Assembly: GCF_015706575.1 (NCBI RefSeq)
Contig: NW_024037072.1
Location: 17,733,162 to 17,797,161 of the forward strand
Source of the DNA: Patiria miniata
Lineage: Eukaryota > Echinodermata > Asteroidea > Valvatida > Asterinidae
Direction of reading: 5' to 3'
Length of the DNA stretch: 64,000 bases
The position numbers were made by a program, and so were the translations under genes. Positions 10,016-21,997 of this stretch are shown one piece after another (positions within the stretch are counted from its first letter, which is position 1; every line of letters starts with the position of its first letter). The notes under the pieces were generated by a model, which did not search any database, was not told where the DNA came from, and saw only the letters and a list, made by a program, of their open reading frames with translations.

Positions 10016-13000
10016 CTGCAGTATTTTCTTTCTCAAGAGAGACTTATTTTTGAGATAAAAATCACAATATTTTTCACTTATGTGACCTTACAACCTCTTG
10101 TGGCCTACTTTAACCATCAGGTTCAGTGACTTGAATTTCTGGGGGGATGCTTGAAGTTTAAATTAGATTTATCATGGAAATGTACAGTCTTTCAGCAAAT
10201 GTAATCAATGGCAGCCATGCAGGAATAGTAATTGTGTCTCTTGTGTTTGTAATGAGGAGAATTGCCTTCTAACAAGAGTACATTTTGAAATTGGTAGAGT
10301 TTTCAAAGAACATTTGCAGCTGAATGAGTTGTCTGCCAATTATACAACCATTGTATAAGAGTTTCATAGCTTTTTATTTTTTACAGAGCTTTCACAATTA
10401 GTGGCTGAACAGAGCAGAATACAACACAGGATTTTCGTCAAGTCTTGCAGGAACAACAACAGCAATGCAAATTGATACAAATTTACGAATTACTACGGTA
10501 ATCTAACTTGAATTCCCACACTACATGAGCGTTGACATAACTTGAACCCTTTTCCTTTTCTTGTCACACTAAATCTACATTCCCAATTGTTGAGGGATAA
10601 ACCACATACTACAGACACAAGTTTCTTGACAAAAATGCCAGTATTTTCAGCTGGAGCCTCTAGCCTGCAGAGGTCGATGAACTCAAAAGATAATTGCAGC
10701 AATTCATCACCATACACAATCACAATCACACTCAAGGCAATCACAGTTTTGATTCTGCTCAACCTTGTTAAAATCACTTTCAAAATCTTTAAAAAATTTG
10801 AGATTTTGCACTAAAGCACGTGTTGCAACAGGGGTGACTCCATACAAAGACGTGGGCCCGCAGGTTGCAGAAGAGTTCAAGCTCGTAGGCGAACATGCAT
10901 CAGGATCAGATTTTTTTCCAAGAACCCCGACAGTGAGGAAAAACACTGAAATTCTGTAAAACGAGCCATCAACCGCAAGCTGCAAGGCACCACCAAAAAA
11001 ATTCTCCCTGGCCTGAAAAACCCAGACTCTAGTCAGAGGATTAAACTTAATAATCCTGCATGAGGTGTTGCTTAGCCGACTTTGGATGCATCAATGATTT
11101 CCAAAAAGGGAAGTAATGAAGGGTTAGTAATAGGCATGAAAGAGGTTTAGTATGGTATAGCGTTTTGAACTTTTTGCTCGCATAAGATTATATCTGCTGA
11201 AATTTAAACACATAAATCTTGACCACAAAGGCAATGGAAGATAAGAATTGAGCACTGTGTACACTTTTTTTTTTAAATCACTGGTACCTTAACAATTATT
11301 ATCTGGCACTTGTGGCCATATCTTGTCAGAAATGTTGTTTTCCAGAACGTTGAATAAGACCCGCTGAACCTCTTGAACTTGCTGCATATTTACAACTTTT
11401 TTTTGGCCAAATGAACAACAGCACAGGTATAATCAGAATTTTTTTCCTTGTAAATCAGACGTTAAAAAAAAAAATATTAAAAAAATGCCACATATTCCCG
11501 AAACCTGGTTGCTATGGGAGTATACATTTAATCATAACCTGGCCCCGCAATTCCAGCCTGTATCAAAAACAAATTACCCAGCTAATACTCGCCTCGTAAG
11601 AGGTAAAGCCAGTGTAATTGTATTTTTATGGTCCCCCTGACCGATTCCAACCAACTTTCCCAAGCTTGACTCGGTGGGATGTAATCAATGAGTGGACAAA
11701 CACTCAGAACCCCTATGAGGCTGGAGTTAGGGAGACTATTTCAAGCAGCCGTTCCTTACATGTCGGATGATGACCACCTTATCGTCTACCAATGCAATAA
11801 CCTTTTCTTATCAAATTGACCCCTTGCGCCTCTAATCAAATTTTCAAAAACGATTTTACTTTTCTAATATTTACATTCGGAAAGGTCAAATTGGATACAA
11901 ATCTCTGCTATTTCTCAGCTACTTTCTTGGTAAGTCGAAGGAACCATAAAAGGAACCGTATTGATGCAAAGTGAAAACAGGTGACGAGAAAATTGTGGAT
12001 GACTATTTTAAAGGTCTTATATTGACCCTATACTAATGCCACAAAAAGGGGGGGGGGGAATCTAGGACCGTCCAGCAGAACTTTCTGATCTGTAAGAAAT
12101 AAGACACTTTATGCAGACTTGTACAACAATTACTACAGTCTGTTTTCAAGTGATTAAGCTTATCAAATGAATTGTGACAAAAGCATTCAGTTGTCAATGT
12201 TCATCCCCTATTACTTGTGATGATACTAACTTGTAACTTGGCATGTGTTTGTCTTAAGTGTGATTGACTTGTGTTTTCACTTGTCGGATTGAAAGTTTAA
12301 GTACAACACTGACAGTAAATAAAGTACCAATTGTTTGATGCATTGATTACGTTTTTTAATCAGTTTCAGTTTGCTCAGCAGCTAATGATCATGTTTCATA
12401 AACACGGCTGGAAAAGAAGTGGGTTGTTTTTTATATGAAATCTACATACTTCCTCTTTAGTTTTAATGCCCTACCTCACAATTGGGTCAGGTAGCTGCAG
12501 CCTATGAAACTCTAAATAGGCAATTGTGCTCTAATACACTTCGAGATGATTCTTAATAGTTTCAATTGAAAGTAACAAGACCCCCATCAAGCAAATAAAT
12601 GGGCCAAATACAATCAGACGTACCCCTATAAAAAGTTTCCACTTGGCTACTGTGTCACACTATCCCATATCCTAAACATCTCTGACAACACAGGGGTTGG
12701 CAAAAGGGCATATCAATTCACCAAAACAGGTGTCGCAATTTACCAGTATTTGCAGGATGAAGGACTGTAGAGACTAATAATTCTGAGGTAATTTGTTGTG
12801 AGATGGAGTGGGCTGAATGACCTAGGAAGTTCAAACCTGATTATATACATACAAAGTTATGTACACAAAAATGTGCCTTGATCAAAATTATTTTAGTATG
12901 TCTTGTGTTTCTTAAACTAGCTTGTTCAGGATCTACAACTGTATCATAAAAAAATACTCTACTAACACATAGTCTGATTTACACATAGGCCTAAATGTTA

Positions 13001-14808
13001 CAAAAGCGGTACGAAGCTTCTAAGTATTGAAATGCATACACCATCAATAAAACTAATTAGTCAAAACTGGCCCAAAAAATGGGATTATTTCCAGTACACT
13101 ATTCCTGGAAATCGGGGGGGGGGGGGATTTTCCTTTGGGGAGGGGGACATAAACAATTTAAAGTTCCATATAAGCAAACATAGGAGCTAGATGTCAGTAG
13201 AGTAGAACAAGATTGATAGTTAGATGGAAGGATATTGCATTGATGGGAATGATTTTTTTGGAAAGGAAGCAGAACAGGAAAGTAGAAAAGAATCTGTCGT
13301 ATCACTCACATGTAACATCCTAATGCTAAAGACACTTAAGAAGTGACAATCCATCTGCAGCTTGAGATAAACGCAGGCCTTAAAAAGATATAAGAAGATG
13401 AAAAAAATCTGACCTCGAAAAAAAATGTGGGTGACTGGGAGGGGTTAGAAGATACAATCCACTAGAGACATTGGGCTGTGTGTGGTGAGGATCAGGGACC
13501 TCTTTCGCATTCTTAATCACTGCAAGTCAATGGTGAAAGGGGTTAGCAGAGTCGCAGATTGATGGCAGCAGGAAGGAGATTTTAAAAGCAAAATTGAGAT
13601 GCTGATAGAAGCATACTCGCGATGATTAAAATGAGTTAAACAGTATGAAAATTTACTTTTGCAATGGCAAAACCCTGGCTATATACGGGCCTGTTGCTAG
13701 CTTATACAATACGTTAGTAAAGGTACTAAACACTGTGTAAGACAGTATACACAAGGCAATAGTAACCCAAATCACATGTAATATACCATCCAATATATTT
13801 CCCGAAAAAGAGATTGTTTGGCGCATGGAAGCTGATTTAATTTTCTCTAGATTCTGTTTTTTCCTGTCTAAAATTTTAATTTCCCACCCTTCTTTATGTT
13901 AAGTCAAGTGCAATTTTTCAAATACTAGAGTACCGGTAGTAATTCTGATTTTGGTGTGTTTTAATTTGTCTATGGATATTAAAATCAGAGAGCCTTTCCA
14001 TTGAAAAGTTGGTCTGTGCCTCGACCTGGTTGTATGATAATAATTGTCAACCACTTTGGCCTTGTACACGTATACCCAAAAAATGTGAAACCCCCCCCCC
14101 CCCCAAAAAAAAACTTTGGCCTGGTACATACCAAAAAAATGTGAACCCCCCCCCCCCAAAAAAAACCCTTTGGCCTTGTACATACCAAAAAAATGTGAAC
14201 CCCCCCCCCCAAAAAAAAAAACATATACATAGTCATGTGTCCTAGCCCTTGGGTTGTAATCTCCTCCAGACCTCTACGTTCTGAGATCCTGCATCGAGTC
14301 AACATTTACTGTTAGGTTAACTCTCTTCACAAGACACAACAGGATTCCTTGTAGTAAAACATACATTTGTAAACCCCCCCCCCCCCCCCCAAAAGAAATT
14401 CCTCTCTGAGCTTACATCTGAAGACAGTCAGAGCATACTGACCGGAACATCGAGTTTATACCTCTGGTTCTTTTCAGAACCGTTCTCTTTGTTTGAGAAA
14501 TTATTCCCACACGGTGTTTCTGCAAACCTTTCACTCATTAGTAGATCTTCACCATGTAAATCCTCAAAACTTACTGAGCTTACATCAGTTTAGATATAAC
14601 AATCCTTCAAACTATTTTTGGCGAGTGTGCTGCCTTGACAACATAAGACAAAAATCCATACCAAAATCCAGCTCCCCCCCCCAAAAAAAAAATAGAATTT
14701 AATAATCAAGTATTTTCCAAGTACCCGTACATAAGCATTTCTGTCCCTGAGGAACAATCCCTGGATCTTTCAATTAGCAATATAATCCAACTAAATCAGC
14801 TTCTTCAC
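10016..14808. other. Probable intron with repeats and weak open stretches
   Basis: No firm exon. On the minus strand 10493-10985 holds two overlapping open frames with cysteines, one after a plausible acceptor (gctcgttttacag). They conflict with each other and cannot be fixed into the gene model. The rest is A+T-rich, with G/C homopolymers near 12047, 13097-13126, 14089-14215 and 14371-14390, and the three-unit minisatellite at 14053-14221. Confidence 0.4.
14053..14221. repeat. Three-unit minisatellite with C-run/A-run junctions
   Basis: The motif ctttggcct(t/g)gtac starts at 14053, 14114 and 14168. Each unit continues through caaaaaaatgtgaa into a run of 10-15 C followed by 8-11 A. The units differ in length mainly in the homopolymers. 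The open frames here on both strands are products of the repeat, not genes. Confidence 0.85.
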
Positions 14809-14938
14809 TCAACATGCTCAAGGTTTTCCAGAAAATGCCATTGGCTTTGGTTGTAAGCTTGTCATCAAAGGATCTGACTTCAAATGATAAATTGACAGGC
14901 ATCCCTGGGATAATGTCACTTCCCCCAACACTTGGATC
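14809..14938 (-). CDS. Candidate internal exon after the cysteine-rich domain
   Basis: The acceptor gtccagatgtgatag ends at 14939 and the donor GTGAAG follows 14809. The 130-base exon enters in phase 0, matching the cysteine-rich exon at 15935-16068, and leaves in phase 1, matching the exon at 9848-10015. It encodes GSDIIPGMPVNLSFEVRSFD and ANGIFWKTLSML, a protein-like mix of beta-prone and hydrophobic residues with one N-L-S glycosylation site. The acceptor tract is only moderate and another minus-strand frame is also open, so this remains a candidate. The domain is not recognised. Confidence 0.4.
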
Positions 14939-15934
14939 CTATCACATCTGGACAGGTCTCCAAAGTGTTGCTGACAGGCCATTGGGATGTTGAGGTGCCA
15001 TGTCGGGTCAGTACTCATCAATGGCTTGTCCAGTGAGGTTAAAGGTATTTACATAATTCTGACAGCTTGTGGGCAGCTGGAAAGTGTAAATTTATTTTTG
15101 GGTTAGGATGGCAATGATAGTCCACACTAGTCAACACTGGCCAAAACATCACAGTACACACACTGTCTGCAGACAACCATGTGTAAACATGTGTACATGT
15201 GTAGATTCCCTCAGCAATGATGTCCTGCACATTATTGAAGATGCTGGACATTGTTTACTTCGGCAAGTGTAAGGAATGTAAACAAATCACAGTTCCATCT
15301 ATAAACATACAGGAATTCTGTCAACAGCGGTAGGATAAGAGACAAAAAGAAACCTCTATCTAAGCAGGTGGTCTGGAATGGTTTGCCATACACATACACT
15401 GTGTAATAAACCAAAACTATTTCCACTTTTGTTTAAACTTGCTCTTCCTGTGTTCTTCAACAAATCAGATTTTTGTATCTCATGAACTTACGATTCATAT
15501 TTTTTATTGCAACAAAAATCTTCTTTTTCTGTTGTTTTGTTTCAGGTTACTTTTGCACTTCTGCACAAAAAGATCTGCAGCATTGAGATATTGCCAGGCT
15601 GCAAGTACATTCCATAACTAAATGTGGGAAGACATTTCAATTCAATATCCTAATAATCAAAAGTTATTAACTTTTGTACTCTTCAAACACTGCTAAAAAA
15701 TCTATTTTGCAGTGTGAAACTCGCAAATAAACAAGGACAGCAACTTTAATCATTAATCAACAGATTAAAGAAATAATTGCCATATATTCAATAAACATTG
15801 TAAAGTTGGTTTTCCCACTGTGGAAATCACTCTTTGCAATTACTCTTTGCAATTTCCACAAAGTTCTCTCAAATAATCTTGCCAAAAGAGGGCAGCAGAT
15901 ATGTCTGTCTGTATGAAGCAAGCTTGATACCTAC

Positions 15935-16068
15935 CTTGCACATGCCATCCACACAGATGTCTGTTCGTGATGAATTCCTGCAAGGTGTGCCATCCACCAC
16001 TTTATCTGCTAGTTTGGCAAAGAAACGGGACCCAACAGCTTTGCAGTTGAGCTCGCATAAATTAGGTT
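15935..16068 (-). CDS. ADAMTS-type cysteine-rich domain, second exon
   Basis: The acceptor (tttaccctgatacag) and donor (AAG then GTAGGT) are both good. The exon enters in phase 1 and leaves in phase 0. Its 45 residues carry the hallmarks of the cysteine-rich domain shared by ADAMTS proteases and ADAMTS-like proteins: NLCELNCKAVGSRFF, the near-invariant VVDGTPC, then DICVDGMCK. One N-S-S glycosylation sequon is present. The CELNC-A-G-RF pattern is closest, from memory, to papilin and ADAMTSL4/6 rather than to the catalytic ADAMTS members. It joins in phase to the exon at 16916-17015. Together they make an extracellular-matrix binding module. Confidence 0.9.
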
Positions 16069-16679
16069 CTGTATCAGGGTAAACATAATGCATAAAAGTA
16101 GCAAACTCAAAGTTACAGACACATGTATTAGTAACAATGTACAATAACAAATTTTATGTCCACTTTTTAGAAAAGTAAATGATGCGTTTTTGTTGCCAAG
16201 GTCCAGTTTTTATAGCTTGGGCCTATTTAAATGTTATCATGCATAATTGTGGTTGTCAGTAGCCTACCCTACACAATTTTTTAAAAATTAATAATGTCAA
16301 AAAAGTTTTAAAAGAGGGATATTAACAGTTTCATGAGTTTGCCATATTTTGTTGTGACTTTTACCAAGCTCCTTTTCTGTAAGTGTAAAGATGTGTTGCA
16401 GGACTCACAATCTCAAAATGAAAATGTGTCTTTACATTTGTTTTGTTTTAAGTTTAATGTTTGTTTGTTCATTTTGTTTTGTTGGGGGTAGGGTTTTTTT
16501 AATTGGAAGTACATGTACAGAACCACTGAACTGGTACCAAAAATTGATATTTTCTCAAGCATTTCATTCCTCTGGACACTCACCTGGCTGTCTTCACCGC
16601 TCGTGTTTATTTGAAATATTTAATTCATGAGCATATTTGCTGCTGCCTGCCATTTTTTCCCAACATATAATCTTATGAA

Positions 16680-16696
16680 ACAGCAGAGGGCGCTAT
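16680..16696 (+). promoter_or_regulatory. CTCF-like motif
   Basis: ACAGCAGAGGGCGCTAT closely matches the core of the bilaterian CTCF consensus (CCAGCAGAGGGCGCTA type). It lies in the intron between the two cysteine-rich exons. Binding is inferred from sequence only. Confidence 0.4.
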
Positions 16697-16915
16697 TACA
16701 ACATTGCATCTGAACAGAACCTGAAATATCAGTTATCAAAATAGAGGTGGACCCAACTTTGCGGCTTTGAATATTAATACTACTTAAGAGAGAAATTATC
16801 ATTGAAACTTTTGGTACTGTCTTAAGAGTTTCCAAATGGGTCAAATCTTGTAGCTAAATGGGAACAGAAAAATAAGTTCCTTTATGGGCCGCGGGAGGGG
16901 GGTGTTAAATGTTAC

Positions 16916-17015
16916 CTTTTTCTATAGATTTCCACTGGTAAAGCTTTCCCATAAACGGAACATTGTTGTGACTTCCACATTGTTCCTGCCTGAAGTCTTT
17001 GTCGTCTGGACATGG
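16916..17015 (-). CDS. ADAMTS-like TSP1 end and start of cysteine-rich domain
   Basis: A strong acceptor (cccttttcttcccag) precedes 17015 and a GTAACA donor follows 16916. The exon enters in phase 0 and leaves in phase 1. The 33 residues read PCPDDKDFRQEQC followed by VPFMGKLYQWKS. DFRxxQC and the GxxYxW segment mark the junction between the first thrombospondin repeat and the cysteine-rich domain in ADAMTS, ADAMTSL and papilin proteins. Phase and sequence continuity with the exons at 17476-17542 and 15935-16068 are exact, which makes the local gene model secure. Confidence 0.92.
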
Positions 17016-17475
17016 CTGGGAAGAAAAGGGCATGGAAAATGAAGAAAGTCACGGTACTGGGAAAGGCAACGATGCGGAAATAAGCCCGGGAAAAGCATTT
17101 TTCGTTATTCACATTATTTGAGAAACAGAAGAGACAGATACTATTATTGACACCTGTTAGTTAGAATGTAGGAGAATTTCTAACTTTTGGTTAACAAACG
17201 AGAACTTTTATTGAACTACATAAGGCATTATAACCACAGCTTCTGGAAAGTACCGGGCCATCAAATCCCAAACGAAAAGAATTTAATCGAAGCAGTATCA
17301 ACAGCCAAAACACTTTGAAATGTGTCATAATAATTAAAAACCTGAGAAGTGTGCCTAGTAAATAAGTTATAACTTATGTGACAATGCGAACTTATGACAG
17401 AAAACAGTGATGCAAAAATCGTCGAAAAACACAATTCTGAGGTTTGGTTTGGGAACATTGAGTGGTGGTACCTAC

Positions 17476-17542
17476 CTCTGGATTGCACAGTTTATATTGC
17501 TTGTAAAGTCCCACACAGTGTGTGCTTTCTCTTAACTCCCCT
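17476..17542 (-). CDS. Thrombospondin type-1 repeat, second exon
   Basis: This short 67-base exon lies between an excellent acceptor (ttttcttttaattgcag) and a GTAGGT donor. It enters in phase 2, exactly complementing the exon at 22693-22823, and leaves in phase 0. It encodes ELRESTHCVGLYKQYKLCNPE (21 with the leading E), that is, the C-x-G-x-x-K/R-x-Y-x-x-C-N pattern of the third and fourth half of an ADAMTS-type thrombospondin repeat. With its partner exon and the first residues of 16916-17015 the repeat has the expected six cysteines. The intron upstream is about 5.1 kb and contains the left arm of the large inverted repeat. Confidence 0.92.
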
Positions 17543-17549
17543 CTGCAAT

Positions 17550-19860
17550 TAAAAGAAAAGTTGAAATGACTTTGTTATATTTAGGGCATCCTTTTTTAAT
17601 TGTTTGGTTCTCAGTTTCGACCGATCCTACTACTTTTGGGCTCCCGACCCAAGAAAAACAAAATTATTACCACAGACCGTGTCTGGAGCCCAAACTAAAT
17701 TAAAAATTACTATTGAAGGAAGAAACAAAAACAAATTCAGGCAATCATGCCATGTGTAAAGCTATGGAAAATAAAATTGGTGCGGAGGACTGAGGGGGTA
17801 TAACAGTTCGTCAATGCGATAAGGTGGAATCGTGTCATGCTGATGAATTTCATTTAAAGATGATACCTCTGCTCTTACGAAAAAATTTGGTTATTTTTTC
17901 TTCACGAATTTTCAATTTTTTTTTTTTTTTTACGAAAAAAAAACTTTATTGCAATTTGGGCGTCTGCAACCCTCTGAAAAAGGAATTTCATTTTGCGCAC
18001 AAAGAACCCGTTCTGGGAGAGCCGAATTATTGTCTGTCAAAGAAGAAAACAATTGCAAAAAAAAAATTCATAAAACGTCAGTTGATTTTTTTTTGTTCGA
18101 TGTCTCATTCAAAAGTGAGAACATTTTATATTTCTAAGAAGATAGCAGTTGAAAAAACAATGCATTTTTCGAGGTGAAACTCGAAAAAAAAAAAGCATGG
18201 GAAAACCATCTGTAATAGATTTCCTCCTACTGACCCTTCTTAGGATAGCTGTGTTTATAACGGAGAAAGCTTTACGTTCATGCAGGACTCTATTTGTTCT
18301 CCCAAAAATTGTTCCAATTTGTGCTGCCCGCAAAATTATATAGGCCTACCAATACTTTTGGAATTTTGAGCACGATTCAAAATTTTGCAGATTATTTCGC
18401 ATTGTTACCGTTCGCCGGTAGTTTTCTGTGATGTCTGACTTGAAAGTTCATAACTTATCCTATTTGCTGAAGAAAAAAAATGATCCAATTTTGAAGATTT
18501 TAATCTTCGGGACGCCCCACCCAAATCACGAACGTAGCAACTATTTGACCTTTTGCACGCCCCAAAAGCTCGCCCGCGCCGCAAAGAATGCGTGTGCAGG
18601 CTGCTAGACCTGTAAATTGTACAGGGCGCTCTCTATCGATAGACCTACAAAAAAAAATCTAGGTCGGCCTAGAAATAGTACCACGTCAAAGTTGACCGGT
18701 GAAAAGTGAACTCATAATTCTACTTGCCGTGTGCTTGCTATCGTATAGGTCATCAATGATAATGGGCTCCAAAAGGCCCCTTTTATGGAATGTTCACTAG
18801 CTTATTTGTGACAGGTTCAGGAAGTTTTGACCAGTAAAAAGGTCACACTAACACGTGAGAAGAGATGCAAGGCTTAATAGGAACAGTGAACGAGAGGTTA
18901 TTACGTGGGCAAGCTGAGGTCAAAGGACTGAGATAGCAATGCATTTGCCGACTTTCCATGATTTGATTTGAAGGAAGTCTAGCTGCCAACAAAATTATCT
19001 TAGCCCTTATACTATAAACACGTATAAGACAAATTGGGAAATGTACCACGCGAATATTGGTATGAAATAACACCAATAATTGCAGATTTCAGGTTGGTTC
19101 ACATCTGCGCCAAAGCGAAAACGAATGCCAATAATCAGCAATCATTTTAACGCTGCGAAACAAAACGTCAACGCATCATTTTCGACTCCGATGATTTTCG
19201 CTACCGGTGTTTGTTGCAACGTTGGTGTCAATTGCGAAGTATGAACCGGCCTGAAGAACCGTTTGACCATGAATTTGCCCGTCACTTCAGGGAGTAGAGC
19301 AAAGGCGTGGACATGAAGTCAAGTCGAGATGACAGAATGTCTAAAAAGAGGAACTATGGGTGTAGAGAGATAGCTGGGATGGGGAGGGGCTAGGAAGGGT
19401 CAAGAGAGGGCGCTAATCCGCGTAGGATGGATGAATAGGTGAGATTGCAAGGTGGCAAAGACCAAAGGGAAGAGGGGTGGCATATTTTGGTGGACCATGA
19501 TGGGGTGATGCAGAGCCAAGGAAGCATCTTGATCTTGTTACTTGAAGAGCACCGGTAAGCTCTTATATTATACCACGCCTATTTGACGTCAAAAAATAAT
19601 AATAATAAAAATTTACCCCAAAAAAATCAAACGTGAAAAACCATAGCCCTTATAAAATATGCGTCAAGGTGGAGGTGGAGGCCAGTGATTATGGCTTGAG
19701 TAGGCCCTAAGCCATTTCTGCAGTCATATAATACTCAATTAAATTAACACAGAACACCCTCAAAGGTATCCGTATTCCGATCTGTCGCATATATTGCAAG
19801 CACAACTCCACAACGGGATATACGGTTGCAGGCGCGTGGTGGCTAGCAGAAATTTTATAG
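17550..19860. other. Intronic sequence, no exon seen
   Basis: A+T-rich sequence in the intron between the two thrombospondin exons. It holds a small hairpin (tttttcgag/ctcgaaaaa, about 18163-18191), two AGGGCGCT octamers (about 18618 and 19407), and a TAGGCCTA at 18341. The open frames at 17824-18343 are A-rich and lack any family signature. Confidence 0.4.
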
Positions 19861-20192
19861 TATTAATTACATGTATTAGTATTAGTATTAGTATTAAAGA
19901 TAGTTGCATCCCCTGACGTTTCGATATAATGGACTCCATTGAAGGAGCTTCCCTGACGTCTACATAGGAAGTAGGTTTGACTTAGTTGTTGTTCTTTGTA
20001 GGAAAGAATACCAGTAGCAGTCCTTTTTAGATGTAGGGTGGACAAAGGAAATTGAAGATGATTTTCTAGTTGAAATTTGTCCCCCTTTGAAATCAACTTG
20101 GTATTGAAGATGCAGGTTGCAGGTACCTGCAACGCATAATGGTGCATATTTGACAGTAAAAAAACAACAGGTGTATAAATAAAATAAAATAT
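19861..20192 (-). mobile_element. Probable 3' end of a retroposon with a TAATAC-type tail
   Basis: On the minus strand the sequence ends in a short tandem tail (TAATAC repeated about four times, 19868-19897) preceded by a block resembling the GGAGTCCATTATATCGAAACG-type motif found near the 3' ends of several animal retroposons. About 85 codons upstream are open (LKRTATGILSYKEQQ, YFLCRRQGSS). This suggests an old truncated retroposon, possibly Penelope- or CR1-like. The family is not settled by what I can see. Confidence 0.35.
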
Positions 20193-20560
20193 TCGGTCTC
20201 TGGTCAGACCAAAGTTCCGGAATTGACGCGGCGACGCGGCTTTTTTTTTTTTTGGCTTCTTTTTTTTTTCTTTAAGCTTGGATTGTACAGACAAGGTGGG
20301 GTACTATTTTGCTTTTTTGGTGTCCTCATGTACATTGGTGTCCTCCATAATTATCCTTGGTGCTTTCGATCATTTGCCTTGGTGCAATTTCCCATTCCTT
20401 GGTGCTATTTGGTAAAAAAAAAAAATGAGGAGGTGCGGCAATAGAGGGCGCTGTTGGAGCTACCGCGGAACATTTTGGGGAAAAAATAGATTGACGCGCA
20501 CGATTAAAATCGACGCGCGCGCTGACCAGAGACCGATTTTTAATTTTTTTTTTGGCCTAA
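20193..20560 (+). mobile_element. Non-autonomous TIR element, copy 1
   Basis: Inner inverted ends TCGGTCTCTGGTCAG (20193) and CTGACCAGAGACCGA (ends 20536) flank a body nearly identical in layout to the copy at 41766-42148. The body holds repeats of ccttggtgc and ggtgtcc, then GGCAATAGAGGGCGCTGTT (CTCF-like), then GACGCGC palindromic sequence, then a T-run ending GGCCTAA. No transposase is encoded. The left outer end differs from copy 2. It lies in the intron of the ADAMTS-like gene, about 65 bases from the left arm of the large inverted repeat. Confidence 0.7.
20437..20455 (+). promoter_or_regulatory. CTCF-like motif inside TIR element copy 1
   Basis: GGCAATAGAGGGCGCTGTT resembles the CTCF core (AGAGGGCGCTG). 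The same motif is kept in copy 2 at 42028-42046. Confidence 0.4.
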
Positions 20561-20626
20561 GGCGTGTGTAATCCACTCTGGACAGTGCGTTGCAGATATA
20601 TTTTGAATATGACGCGTCACTGTCTC

Positions 20627-21997
20627 AAACACTAGCCCATTAAGAACGACGTTGAAAGTAGACCATGTGAACGAGGTTGTGGTGATTAATATGAAACAAC
20701 GGGATGTTATAGTTGAAATTAAAGAAAATACCTCACTGTTTAAAAGTGAAGGTTTATTTATGAAAGTGTTTTTCTTAACATTTGTGGAAGTTATCCGTCA
20801 ACACTTAAAAAGCTACGAAAATTGATATCGCTTAATAGCCCACATACACCCACCTCCTGCGAGAAATTCCATCAACTCAATGTGGCATCACGCTCATACA
20901 TGCCATACGGCGCCATGTGCCCTAAGTTATTATGGGAAAGGAACCGTCAAGCTAAGTTCAATAACATTCGGAGTATGTTCCGTCTCGGTTGAAATATACC
21001 AGAAACAGTTCACCTCTATAAAACAGACCTATACGCAGTCAAACCATTTACCGGAAAACATCGAGAGGCCAATACAAGAACCTTTATACTAAAATCCTTG
21101 ACATGGAGCCATGCACACCCCATTACGCCTACGGTACTCTCAACATTTTTATTATCCCTAAAGATGTTTAATGATCTTTGTAGCAATTTCTACGGTTTTA
21201 TTTCTGTCTGGAACTTCCGAACTGTGAGTCGTATCACCTAAGGTTCAGTTCGGGAGCGTTTTATAATTCGTTCCAAACTCTTGTGCGATACATGTTTTGT
21301 ATCTCGTGCTAACAGTTGCAATTTAAGTTAAGTTTTTTCGCCAGGCCAGAGCATTATTTTGCACTCGAACTTGTTTTTTTTTACGAAAACGTCACAGGTT
21401 ATTACAAGGGAAAAACTGAATCTTGCGAACAAAGAGGGGATTAATTAAATTAAAGTTTGGCAGCATCTTCCTTGCATCTGACGTCGAATCCGAGGGCAGG
21501 TCTTGATGTGGCAGTCGCACTGTACGAGTAGACGCATTGTACTTTAGCTGTAACTGAATTTAAATGATAAAACGTGTCCCCAGAGAGAGAGCGAACCGCG
21601 CAAAAGAATCTGTTGAGGCATAGCGTTTCACTGAGTACCTTACAGTTCATGTTTTGAGACCAAAACCGAAGAATTGCACGTTTTCATTTATTGAATTACG
21701 TGCATGCATTTTCTCCGGTTGTGGTGTGTCCCCTTTCTTTTCCATTTCAAGTTGCGGAAACCGAGGCACAAAAAAAAACAGGTGCAAATTGACCTATATA
21801 ATACGGAATGCATGACGGTGCGGTATGTTCTCATGAGATCTTCATCCTGGACTTCCCCTCGACTAGACTAATCATGTCCTTCAGGTGATTCAACCAAGCT
21901 AGGTGTAGAGGCCCTTACATTAATCATGGAGGTAGAATTCTACCTCCATGCATTAATTATCGAGTCACGGATTACTTAGGATTTCCACAGGAGCGTG
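20627..21997 (+). repeat. Large inverted repeat, left arm (1371 bases)
   Basis: The arm begins AAACACTAGCCCATTAAG and ends CCACAGGAGCGTG. Its reverse complement is at 24666-26036, also 1371 bases. I found no difference in any block I compared, including a 9-base A-run. Open frames of 66 codons (21450-21650, minus) and 70 codons (20880-21092, plus) recur unchanged in the other arm and show no family signature. No target duplication is visible at either edge, and the arm has no inverted ends of its own, so it does not look like a simple transposon copy. It lies in the intron 3' of the thrombospondin exon. Confidence 0.95.
21925..21950. repeat. 26-bp perfect palindrome inside the left arm
   Basis: CATGGAGGTAGAA is followed directly by its reverse complement TTCTACCTCCATG, flanked by ATTAAT on both sides with one extra base. 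The same palindrome occurs in the right arm at about 24713-24738. Confidence 0.9.

Noticed and set aside
13899-14305. ORFs across the 14-kb minisatellite
   Set aside because: Glycine, phenylalanine and proline runs come from the C-run/A-run repeat.
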